Assembly: GCF_002911665.1 (NCBI RefSeq)
Contig: NZ_MTBP01000005.1
Location: 124,001-188,000, forward strand
Length of the DNA: 64,000 nt
Source of the DNA: Actinomadura rubteroloni
Lineage (GTDB): Bacteria; Actinomycetota; Actinomycetes; Streptosporangiales; Streptosporangiaceae
Reading direction: 5' to 3'
Part shown: in pieces, positions 50,852 to 62,215 of the stretch
Numbering within the stretch: the first letter of the stretch is position 1
Layout of the letters: each line of letters opens with the position of its first letter
Program-made: the position numbers and the translations under genes
Notes under the pieces: generated by a model
Seen by the model: the letters and a program-made list of their open reading frames with translations, nothing else
Told to the model about the DNA's origin: nothing
The model's database searches: none

Positions 50852-50945
50852 GCGGCTCAAGGCTCCTGTCAGGGCTGGTGAGGTGGTCGTTGCCGGGGGG
50901 CGGCGCTGGGCCGCGTGGGAGAATCGGTCGGGTCTCGTACTATGA

Positions 50946-50990
50946 GGAGCACTGCTCCAGAAATATACGGAGCAGTGCTCCGATTGACAA
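50946..50990 (-). promoter_or_regulatory. Monooxygenase promoter with two TetR-type operators
   Basis: On the minus strand TTGTCA (50990-50985), 17 bases and TATATT (50967-50962) form a near-consensus promoter. The palindrome GGAGCAGTGCTCC (50969-50981) fills the spacer, and GGAGCACTGCTCC (50946-50958) follows the -10 box. The TetR gene starts 10 bases to the right. Confidence 0.7.
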
Positions 50991-50999
50991 GGGGGAATC

Positions 51000-51575
51000 A
51001 TGGCCGCCGCACGCACCCCGGGACTGCGCACCGACGCCCGGCGCAACCGCGAGACCCTGCTCGAAGTGGCCGCGACGGTCTTCGCCGAGCAGGGCACCGA
51101 GGCGTCGCTGCGGGACGTGGCCCGCCGCGCGGGCGTGGGCATCGGCACCCTCTACCGGCACTTCCCGACCCGCGACGCGCTCCTTGAGGCCGTCCTGCAC
51201 GACGGCCTGGACGCCCTGCGGGCCCAGGCCGAGGAGTCCCTGGACGCCGAGTCGCCGGGCGCCGCGCTGGCGGCGTGGCTGGAGCGGTTCTCCGCCGGCG
51301 CCGGCGGCTGCCAGGGCGTGCCCGGATCGGTGATGGGCGCGCTCCAGGACGAGCGGTCGGAGCTGTTCGCGGCGTGCTCGGCGATGCGGACGTCGGTCAC
51401 CCGGCTGCTGGAGCGCGCGCAGGAGGCGGGCGAGGTCCGCCGCGACGTCGACGCCGACGACCTGCTGACGATGGCCGCGGCGGTGGGCTGGGTCGCCGAG
51501 CACGGCGACCGGGCCCGCGTCGCGCGCGTCCTTGAGGTCCTGAACGACGGCCTGGGCCAGGGGGATCCTTCATGA
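51000..51575 (+). CDS. TetR-family transcriptional regulator
   Basis: A 191-residue repressor. The helix-turn-helix is typical: TLLEVAATVFAEQGTEASLR then VARRAGVGIGTLYRHFPTRD. The C-terminal ligand domain has SVMGALQDE and RLLERAQEAGEVRRDVDADD. AAGGGGGA precedes the ATG. Two 13-base palindromes lie just upstream, in the promoter of the divergent monooxygenase gene, so it likely represses that gene and itself. Related palindromes at the MFS exporter promoter (56541-56575) suggest it or a close homologue also controls export of the polyketide. Confidence 0.9.
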   Translation: MAAARTPGLRTDARRNRETLLEVAATVFAEQGTEASLRDVARRAGVGIGTLYRHFPTRDALLEAVLHDGLDALRAQAEESLDAESPGAALAAWLERFSAGAGGCQGVPGSVMGALQDERSELFAACSAMRTSVTRLLERAQEAGEVRRDVDADDLLTMAAAVGWVAEHGDRARVARVLEVLNDGLGQGDPS

Positions 51576-51768
51576 CCGGCTCGTTCCGTTTTCGCGCGCA
51601 AGGGACCCCGCCATGATCGCCGCCGAATCTAAAGCCGCGCTAATCCACAAGTGATGTAGGTCTCTTTAGCGGAATGTACGTATTTCCTCTGATGCGGCCT
51701 GAGCGGCGGTCTTGGCACGGTGATGCCGAGTCAGAATCCTGACGGCAACCAGGACCCCGGGAGCATTA
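51576..51768. other. Upstream region of the SARP gene
   Basis: 193 bases with no gene. AT-richer than its surroundings; contains CTAAAGCCGCGC (51629-51640) and CTTTAGCGG (51664-51672), which resemble elements before the ACP/barrel-protein genes at 54360-54419. The SARP promoter should lie here. Confidence 0.4.
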
Positions 51769-52539
51769 GTGCGATACGAGATCCTCGGCCCGCTCCGCGT
51801 CGTCGACGGGGACGACGTGCTGACCATCAGCGCGCACAAGATGGAGGTATTGCTCGCGACACTGCTGATCCGTTCCGGCCAGGTCGTCTCGCTCGACCAG
51901 CTCATCACCGAGATCTGGAACCACGATCCGCCCAAGAGGGCCACCGCCGCCCTGTACGTGTACATCTCGCAGCTCCGCAAGCTGCTGAGCGGCGGCGGGC
52001 GGGCCACCAGCCCGATCCGCACCCGCACCCCGGGCTACCAGCTCTGCCCCGGCGGCGACGAGCTGGACCTGGAGCAGTTCCAGGACCTCGTCAACGCCGG
52101 CCGCCAGGCCACCCGCGCCGGACGCCACGAGCAGGCCGTCGCGGCCTACCGCGAGGCGCTCGGCCTGTGGCGCGGTCCCGTGCTCAGCGAGCTGCGCGAC
52201 GGGCCCATCGTCACCGGGTTCGTGTCGTGGCTGGAGGAGGTGCGGCTGGAGTGCAGCGAGAAGCTCGTCGAGTCCAGCCTCGCCCTCGGCTGGCACCGCG
52301 AGGTGATCGGGTTCCTGTACGCCCAGGTCACCGAGCACCCGCTGCACGAGGCGTTCTACCGGCAGCTCATGCAGGCCCTGTACCGCTCCGAGCGGCGCGC
52401 CGACGCGCTCAACGTCTACCAGCTCGCCCGCACGACCCTGCGCGAGCAGCTCGGCCTGGAGCCGGGCCGCGCCCTGCGGGAGACGCAGCAGAGCATCCTG
52501 GTCGCCGACGAGCGCCTGGACGTCCGGACCGCCGTCTGA
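51769..52539 (+). CDS. SARP-family pathway activator (AfsR/DnrI/RedD type)
   Basis: A 256-residue small SARP: residues 1-95 form an OmpR-like winged helix (MRYEILGPLRVVDGD, then LYVYISQLRKLLSGGG and IRTRTPGYQL), residues 100-250 the bacterial transcriptional activation domain (FQDLVNAGRQATRAGRHEQA, then YRQLMQALYRSERRADAL). Small SARPs are pathway-specific activators of antibiotic clusters and bind direct repeats before cluster promoters. The GTG start has GGGAG before it. The stop overlaps the thioesterase start (TGATG). It is probably the positive switch of this polyketide cluster. Confidence 0.93.
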   Translation: MRYEILGPLRVVDGDDVLTISAHKMEVLLATLLIRSGQVVSLDQLITEIWNHDPPKRATAALYVYISQLRKLLSGGGRATSPIRTRTPGYQLCPGGDELDLEQFQDLVNAGRQATRAGRHEQAVAAYREALGLWRGPVLSELRDGPIVTGFVSWLEEVRLECSEKLVESSLALGWHREVIGFLYAQVTEHPLHEAFYRQLMQALYRSERRADALNVYQLARTTLREQLGLEPGRALRETQQSILVADERLDVRTAV

Positions 52540-53288
52540 TGGGGACCGCAGTGAACGACGCAGCCTGGATCCGCCGCTTCCACCCGGGGCCGGAGGGGGT
52601 CCCGCTGGTGGTGTGCCTCCCGCACGCGGGCGGCTCGGCGAGCTTCTACCACCCGCTGTCGGCGGCGCTCGCCCCGCACGCGGAGATGCTCGCCGTGCAG
52701 TACCCCGGCCGCCAGGACCGCCGCTCCGAGCCGTTCGCGGCGACGATCGACGAACTGGCCGACCGGATCGCGGCGGCGCTGCGTCCCTGGCGCGACCGGC
52801 CGCTGGCGCTGTTCGGCCACAGCATGGGCGCGCTGGTGGCGTTCGAGACGGCGCGGCGCCTGGACGACGTCCCGGTGCTGTTCGCCTCGGGGCGGCGCGC
52901 GCCGTCGCTGGTGCGGCCCGAGACCGTCCACGCCCGCGACGACGCCGGGCTGCTGGCCGAGCTGCGGCACCTGGCGGGCACGCAGGCCGAGCTCCTCGGC
53001 GACGAGGAGCTGCTCGGGCTGATCCTGCCGTCGCTGCGGGCCGACTACGCCGCGCTGGACGCCTACCGGCTCCCCGCCGACGCCGAGCCGCTGGACTGCC
53101 CGGTCACGGTGCTGGTCGGCGACGCCGACCCGGTCACCCCGGTGGAGGAGGCGCGGGCGTGGGAGGCGCACACCACCGGCCCGTTCGACCTGCGGGTGCT
53201 CCCCGGCGGCCACTTCTTCGTGGCCGACCAGCGCGCCGCCGTCGCCGCGCTGATCCTGGACGGCCTCGGCGCCGGCGCGGCCCGCTAG
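52539..53288 (+). CDS. Type II thioesterase
   Basis: A 249-residue alpha/beta-hydrolase of the GrsT/TEII family. VCLPHAGGSASFYHPLSAAL, YPGRQDR, the nucleophile elbow LFGHSMGALVAFE, VTVLVGDADPVTP and LPGGHFFV with the catalytic His are all present. TEII enzymes remove wrong or stalled acyl groups from carrier proteins of PKS lines. The ATG overlaps the SARP stop; a GTG 12 bases further with GGGGA before it is an equal alternative. Because the visible last PKS module has no TE domain, this free enzyme is not expected to release the product but to edit. Confidence 0.92.
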   Translation: MGTAVNDAAWIRRFHPGPEGVPLVVCLPHAGGSASFYHPLSAALAPHAEMLAVQYPGRQDRRSEPFAATIDELADRIAAALRPWRDRPLALFGHSMGALVAFETARRLDDVPVLFASGRRAPSLVRPETVHARDDAGLLAELRHLAGTQAELLGDEELLGLILPSLRADYAALDAYRLPADAEPLDCPVTVLVGDADPVTPVEEARAWEAHTTGPFDLRVLPGGHFFVADQRAAVAALILDGLGAGAAR

Positions 53289-53315
53289 GACGACGGAGAC
53301 GACGGAGACGACGGA

Positions 53316-53346
53316 AGCGGCGGCCATCCCGAATATGGCCGCCGCT
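53316..53346. terminator. Bidirectional terminator between TEII and E2-like genes
   Basis: A perfect 12-bp stem (53316-53327 with 53335-53346) and 7-base loop between convergent genes. A short GACGGAGAC tandem repeat lies just before it. Confidence 0.65.
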
Positions 53347-53362
53347 CCCGTACGCTGAGGGG

Positions 53363-54112
53363 TCAGAAGTTCTCCAGGCCGTCCTTGACGTCGGCGAGCA
53401 GGTCGGCGGCCTCGGCGCCGTCGATGACGCGGTGGTCGAAGGACAGGTTCAGGCGCATGACCGGGGCCACCGCGACCGCGCCGTCGCGGACCACCGGACG
53501 GTCCAGGATCCGGCCCACGCCGAGCGTCACCGTCGTCCCGCCGAGCGAGTGGAAGCCGTCCACCGGGCGGTGCCCGAGCGAGGTCACCGAGAACGTGCCG
53601 GTGGTGTCGGGGCGCTTGTCCAGCGCCCGCGCGGCCAGCTCGTAGGCCGCCCAGCCGACGGCGGCCGGCAGCCGGTGCAGCAGCCGCGCGCCCGCGAAGT
53701 CGGGCAGCGTGTGCGGGTCGCCGTCGCGCAGCGCCTCGACGCGGTCCTGGACGGCGTCCAGATCGACCCGGTCCAGGTCCTTGACGAGCCCCGACAGCAC
53801 CACGCGGTGGCCGTTCAGCGTCCGGTCCAGGGTCAGCTTGCCGTTCACCGGGGCGTACCGGGCGACCTTCGGCGAGAGGCCGCCCCCGATCGCTGCGTTG
53901 GCCTCCGGATGCTTGGCCAGCGCCCGTCCCGCCGCGTGGAGGACGTAGGCGACGATCGAGTACCGGCGGCCGGTCTCCCGGTGCTCCAGGACGCGCGTCA
54001 TGTCGATCTCGGTGTCCAGGAACACCGGCGGGACGCGGCGCAGCCGCGCGAGGAACAGCAGCGTGTGGCGGCGCTCGCGGGCGATCGCGGCGATGTCGGC
54101 CAGGCCGCTCAC
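53363..54112 (-). CDS. Free-standing 2-oxoacid dehydrogenase E2-type acyltransferase
   Basis: A 249-residue protein made up only of the catalytic (chloramphenicol-acetyltransferase-like) domain of dihydrolipoamide acyltransferases. The active-site SFDHRVIDGAEAADLL (His227, Asp231) is intact, while lipoyl and subunit-binding domains are absent, so it cannot work in a dehydrogenase complex. In tetronate pathways such single-domain E2 homologues (Agg4 type) acetylate an exocyclic hydroxymethyl group before elimination. The start overlaps the stop of an ACP gene (ATGA), tying it to carrier-bound substrates. Acyl transfer in polyketide tailoring or offloading is the likely role; the tetronate reading is inference. 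Confidence 0.8.
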   Translation of the reverse strand: MSGLADIAAIARERRHTLLFLARLRRVPPVFLDTEIDMTRVLEHRETGRRYSIVAYVLHAAGRALAKHPEANAAIGGGLSPKVARYAPVNGKLTLDRTLNGHRVVLSGLVKDLDRVDLDAVQDRVEALRDGDPHTLPDFAGARLLHRLPAAVGWAAYELAARALDKRPDTTGTFSVTSLGHRPVDGFHSLGGTTVTLGVGRILDRPVVRDGAVAVAPVMRLNLSFDHRVIDGAEAADLLADVKDGLENF

Positions 54113-54345
54113 GGCGCCACCGCGAGGTCGTAGACGCCGGCCAGGCTGGACGTCTCCAGCACGTCGGGCAGCGAGATCCGGCGCCCCGTCGCCCGCTCCA
54201 GCGCGGTCAGCAGCGCCAGCAGGTGGACCGAGTCCCAGCCGTCGAGCCGGTCGAACGCCACGCCCACGGTCTCGGTGGTCACCGCAAGGCCCAGCTCGTC
54301 GCGGACGAGTTCCACGAAGTCGTCGATGGTGTTCACGCCGCCCAT
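54109..54345 (-). CDS. Discrete acyl carrier protein
   Basis: A 78-residue ACP with the phosphopantetheine site LDGWDSVHLLALLTALE (Ser39). It belongs to the short stand-alone type seen with glyceryl-ACP or starter-unit systems. I chose the ATG at 54345; a GTG three codons later would give VNTIDDFVEL. It is translationally coupled to the E2-type acyltransferase gene. In tetronate clusters such an ACP carries the glycerate-derived C3 unit made by an FkbH protein; no FkbH gene is within the window. Confidence 0.85.
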   Translation of the reverse strand: MGGVNTIDDFVELVRDELGLAVTTETVGVAFDRLDGWDSVHLLALLTALERATGRRISLPDVLETSSLAGVYDLAVAP

Positions 54346-54473
54346 CGTCGCGGCCCGGACTAAAGCCCGCCTTACTCCGAATGAATCGGCGAAACGGCGT
54401 CCAAGACTCGCTTTAGGCGAGCTTTCCATCATCAGGTGCACTTTCCACCGAAGAGATCGGAAGAGGAATCGCC
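54346..54473. promoter_or_regulatory. Divergent ACP / barrel-protein promoter region
   Basis: 128 AT-richer bases. Holds CTAAAGCCCGCC (54360-54371) and the imperfect hairpin CTCGCTTTAGGCGAG (54407-54421), which resemble the pair before the SARP gene. GAAGAGGAA is the ribosome site of the plus-strand gene. Confidence 0.45.
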
Positions 54474-55028
54474 ATGCTGAAGTCGCTCGCCGCCGTCGCC
54501 GCGCTGGCCGCCGCGACGGGTTCGATCCTGCTCGTTCCGGGCTCGGCGAACGCCAAGGACGCCAAGGGCACGAAGAAGTGGGGGCCGATTCCCACCGCGA
54601 TCTGCAAGGAGTGGCCGAGCCTGACCGACGTCCTCATCTGGCAGAAGGAGACCATCCCGCCGGGCGAGGGCCTCCAGATCGGGACCGACACGATCTACCA
54701 CGACAAGCTCGTCGACCCGACGGGCGCGACGGTCGGCTACGAGGACGGCCGCATCACCGTCATCCAGAAGCGCGCGTCCGACGGGCACTTCATCGGCTGG
54801 ATCGAGCAGACCGCGACGATCGGGAACAACGAGTTCAAGACGTCCGGCCTGTTCGACATGACCGAGGTCATCTTCCACGGCGGCACCGGCCACATGTTCG
54901 CGGTCGGCACCCGCGGCGCCTACAAGGGGTGGGTGGGGGACTGGACCCTGAAGGTCGAGGCCCCCACCGTCGAACCCAAGATCTGGCAGGCGCACGACAC
55001 CGTGAACATCTGCAAGATCAACCGCTAG
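54474..55028 (+). CDS. Allene-oxide-cyclase-like barrel protein (candidate spirotetronate cyclase) with signal peptide
   Basis: A 184-residue protein. Residues 1-27 look like a Sec signal peptide ending SANA. Residues about 60-165 have the pattern of the AOC/dirigent-like eight-stranded barrel: DKLVDPTGATVGYEDGRITV, DGHFIGWIEQTATIG, FDMTEVIFHGGTGHMFAVGT and GWVGDWTLKV. This fold is shared by small secreted actinobacterial proteins of unknown role and by the Diels-Alder cyclases AbyU and PyrI4 of spirotetronate pathways. The position among PKS, ACP, E2 acyltransferase and exporter genes favours a cyclase. The signal peptide is odd for that, since known cyclases act in the cytoplasm. Its end overlaps the convergent exporter gene by four bases. 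Confidence 0.65.
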   Translation: MLKSLAAVAALAAATGSILLVPGSANAKDAKGTKKWGPIPTAICKEWPSLTDVLIWQKETIPPGEGLQIGTDTIYHDKLVDPTGATVGYEDGRITVIQKRASDGHFIGWIEQTATIGNNEFKTSGLFDMTEVIFHGGTGHMFAVGTRGAYKGWVGDWTLKVEAPTVEPKIWQAHDTVNICKINR

Positions 55029-56506
55029 GCGGCCACCGCCGGCGCGGAGGCGCCCTCCACGGGGTCGTCCTCGTGATTGACCCCGTGGAGCAGGATGAAC
55101 CCCGCGATCGCCGAGGCGGCCATCAGGCCCGCCCCGATCGCGAACCCGACGTGCAGGCCGCTGTTCAGCGCCAGCTCCGGGGCGTGCCCGGACTTGGCCT
55201 GGTCCTCCGTGCGGCTGGTCACGAAGCTCGACATGATCGCCAGGCCGAGCGCGCCGCCGACGTAGCGGGTGACGTTGAGCAGCGCGGACGCCAGGCCCTT
55301 GTCCTCCGCTGAGACGCCCATCAGGCCCGCCGTCATGATCGGGAAGAACACGATCCCGAGGCCGAGGCCGAGCGCGGTGGACGGCAGGATGACGTCGGTC
55401 AGCAGCTCGCCGTCGGCGGAGATCTGCGTGAACCAGGCCAGCGACACGGCCGACACGACCGAGCCGAGCACCATCGTGTAGCGCAGCCCCATCGCCTTGA
55501 CCAGCAGCGGCCCGAGCGCGGCCACCACCAGCAGCATCGCGGTGAGCGGCAGGAACGACAGGCCGGTCTTCAGCGGCGAGTAGTGCAGCACCTCCTGCTG
55601 GTAGAGCGTCGCGCAGAAGAACGTGCCGAACATCGCGCTGCCGCACAGCGCCGACACCGCGTTGGCGCCGGACACCGCCCGGATGCGGAAGATCGACAGC
55701 GGCATGATCGGCTCGCCCGCCAGGTACCGCTCGTGGACGAGGAAGTACACCAGCAGCGCGACGCCGCCGCCGAGCAGGGCGATGGTGCGGCCGGACGTCC
55801 AGCCGTGCGTGTCGGTCTGCGCCATGCCGTAGGCGATGAGGCACAGGGCGGCGGTGCCGCTGACGGCGCCGACCAGGTCGAACTTGTGGCGCTTGTTCTC
55901 GCTGGTGCCCGACGGCAGGAACATCAGCGCGGTGACGACCAGGACGAGCCCGATCGGCAGGTTGATCCAGAAGATCCAGCGCCAGCCGGGGCCGTCCACC
56001 AGGACGCCGCCGAGGATCAGGCCGAGCGAGGTCGAGATCCCCGCCGCCCCGCTCCAGACGGCCATCGCCAGCAGCCGCGGCTTGCCCTCGGGGAACATGA
56101 TCGCGATGAGGGCCAGCGTCATCGGGATGATGAACGCGGCCGTGAGGCCCTGGACGCCGCGCGTGACGACGAGCGTGAACGCGTTCTGCGCCACGGCCGA
56201 CCCGAACGAGGCCGCCGTGAACAGCACGACGCCGCCGAGGAAGATCCGGCGGTGCCCGAACAGGTCGCCGGCGCGCCCGCCGACGAGCAGGAAGCCGCTG
56301 AACAGCACCAGGTAGGCGTTGACCACCCAGGGCAGGTCGGCGGCGGAGAAGTCCAGCTCGCGCTGGACGGTGGGCAGCGCCACGTTGACGACCGTGACGT
56401 CGATCGCGTCGACCAGGCCCGCCAGGCACAGCGCGAACAGCCCGATCTTGTGGGCGCGCGTCCAGGTGAACGAGTCCGGGAGACTCTGCTGCTCTGTTTC
56501 GGTCAT
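55025..56506 (-). CDS. MFS exporter (DHA2/EmrB type)
   Basis: A 493-residue transporter with about 14 membrane segments. Signature stretches are AGLVDAIDVTVVNVALPTVQ, VGGRAGDLFGHRRIF (motif A) and LGLILGGVLVDGPGWRWIFW. It likely exports and gives resistance to the polyketide. I set the start at the ATG 56506, five bases after GGAAGG, rather than at a GTG two codons earlier that overlaps this site. The promoter carries two TetR-type palindromes of the same design as the monooxygenase promoter. Confidence 0.92.
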   Translation of the reverse strand: MTETEQQSLPDSFTWTRAHKIGLFALCLAGLVDAIDVTVVNVALPTVQRELDFSAADLPWVVNAYLVLFSGFLLVGGRAGDLFGHRRIFLGGVVLFTAASFGSAVAQNAFTLVVTRGVQGLTAAFIIPMTLALIAIMFPEGKPRLLAMAVWSGAAGISTSLGLILGGVLVDGPGWRWIFWINLPIGLVLVVTALMFLPSGTSENKRHKFDLVGAVSGTAALCLIAYGMAQTDTHGWTSGRTIALLGGGVALLVYFLVHERYLAGEPIMPLSIFRIRAVSGANAVSALCGSAMFGTFFCATLYQQEVLHYSPLKTGLSFLPLTAMLLVVAALGPLLVKAMGLRYTMVLGSVVSAVSLAWFTQISADGELLTDVILPSTALGLGLGIVFFPIMTAGLMGVSAEDKGLASALLNVTRYVGGALGLAIMSSFVTSRTEDQAKSGHAPELALNSGLHVGFAIGAGLMAASAIAGFILLHGVNHEDDPVEGASAPAVAA

Positions 56507-56540
56507 GGCCACCTTCCGGTGCGGCTTCGGGAATAGAATT

Positions 56541-56583
56541 GGAGCGGCGCTCCGATAGTAACGGAGCGCCGCTCCACTTCCAA
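56541..56583 (-). promoter_or_regulatory. MFS exporter promoter with two TetR-type operators
   Basis: On the minus strand TTGGAA (56583-56578), 17 bases and TACTAT (56560-56555) form the promoter. GGAGCGCCGCTCC (56563-56575) fills the spacer and GGAGCGGCGCTCC (56541-56553) follows the -10 box, the same layout as at 50946-50990. Confidence 0.7.
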
Positions 56584-56594
56584 GCGCGGCCGGG

Positions 56595-58006
56595 TTAACG
56601 GCGGGGGCCGAACCAGCGTCCGAGCGCCTCCGCCAGGTCGCCGCCGCCCTCGGCCGCCACCCAGACCACGTGCCCGTCGGGACGGACCAGCGCCGCCGGG
56701 ACGTCCGCGCCCGGCAGCGGCTCGCGCACGACCAGGTCGACGCGGTCCCGCCGGCCGTCCAGGGCGCCGTCCGGCACCCCGCCGCCGAAGTCCAGCAGCG
56801 CGCCCCGGCCCGGCTCCAGCTCCACCCGCAGCCGCCGCCCGACCAGCGGATGCGCGCCCTCGCCGCCGAGCGGGTAGCGGACGCCCAGCCCCATCACCGT
56901 CTCGGCCAGGAACCGGTTGGTGTCGGGCAGCGCGATCAGCGCGGCGAACAGCTCGCGCAGCGGCTGCGCGCTTTCCGGCGGGGCCGCCAGCGCCTCCTGC
57001 GCCTGGACGTTCACGCAGATCCACCGGCCGACCGGGTGCCGCTCGCCGTGGTAGGTGTCCAGCAGCCCGTCCGGCGCCCACCCGCCGATCTCGGCGGCCA
57101 GCTTCCAGCCCAGGTTGGACGCGTCGTGGAAGCCCGCGCTGAGCCGCTGCCCGTTGAACGGGAAGAACACGTGCGCGGCGTCCCCGGCCAGGAACACCCG
57201 GCCGCTGCGGTAGGCGTCGGCGTTCGCGGTCGGGTTCCGCGTCCGGACGAGCCACCGCGCGGTCGCCTTCTTGAACCGGGTGCCGGTCAGGCGCTCCACG
57301 CGGTCGTTCAGCTCGTCCAGCGTGACGGGCGCGTCCGGGTCGGCGGGCGCCACGCCCCACTCGGCCGTGTTGATCCGCCAGACGCCCGGCTCGGCGGGCG
57401 TCCCCGCGTACGTCCCGCCGACGGGGGAGTAGGACGCGCCGACCTGCTCGGGCAGCAGGTCGGCGAAGTCCGCCTCGATGTCGCCGAGCAGCCCGTAGAA
57501 CTTGGCGTCCCGCAGCGGGAACCCGATCCCGGCGAGCCGCCGGACGGTGCTGTCCGGGCCGTCGCAGCCCACGACGTAGGACGCCGTCAGCGTCTCGCCG
57601 CCGTTGCAGGTGACGGTGACCGCGTCGTCGTCCTGCTCCAGCCCGGTGACCTCCGCGCCCCGCACGACCGTGACGCCCAGCTCCCGCGCACGGGCTTCGA
57701 GGTGCCGCTCGATCCGCCACTGCGGGACGATCATGGACGGCGGGTGCTCGGCCAGCACCGGCGCCAGGTCCAGCCACAGGTTGGAGAAGTGCGCGGCGGG
57801 CAGGTCCATCGCGTACTGCCGCAGCGGCTCCAGCAGCCCGCGCTGCTCCAGCAGCTCCACGACCGCCCCGTTGATCGCCATGCCCGGGGACCGCAGGTCG
57901 GTGCCGTCCCGGCGCTCAAGGACGGTCGCCGCGACCCCGGCGGCGCCCAGCTCGCAGGCCAGCGCCAGCCCGACCGGTCCCGCTCCGACGATGACGACCG
58001 CAGTGC

Positions 58007-58010
<4 letters not shown>
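56595..58010 (-). CDS. FAD-dependent PHBH-type flavoprotein
   Basis: A 471-residue flavoprotein of the aromatic hydroxylase (PHBH) superfamily. The ADP-binding motif is VIVGAGPVGLALACELG, the DG motif VVGCDGPDSTVRRLAG, the GD motif VFLAGDAAH. Right after it, the common PPxGGQGxNxGxxD segment is replaced by FFPFNGQRLSAGFHDASNLG. A thioredoxin-like C-terminal part follows. Such proteins hydroxylate or epoxidise polyketides; in spirotetronate pathways the PyrE3/ChlE3 relatives instead form the decalin by [4+2] cyclisation. The GTG start overlaps the PKS stop (GTGA), so it is made together with the last PKS module. Which reaction it performs is open. Confidence 0.85.
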
Positions 58011-62212
<4,202 letters not shown>

Positions 62213-62215
62213 CGG

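Noticed and set aside
53290..53315. GACGGAGAC tandem repeat as regulatory direct repeat
   Set aside because: It lies just after the thioesterase stop between convergent genes and next to a terminator; simple slippage repeat is the likelier explanation.
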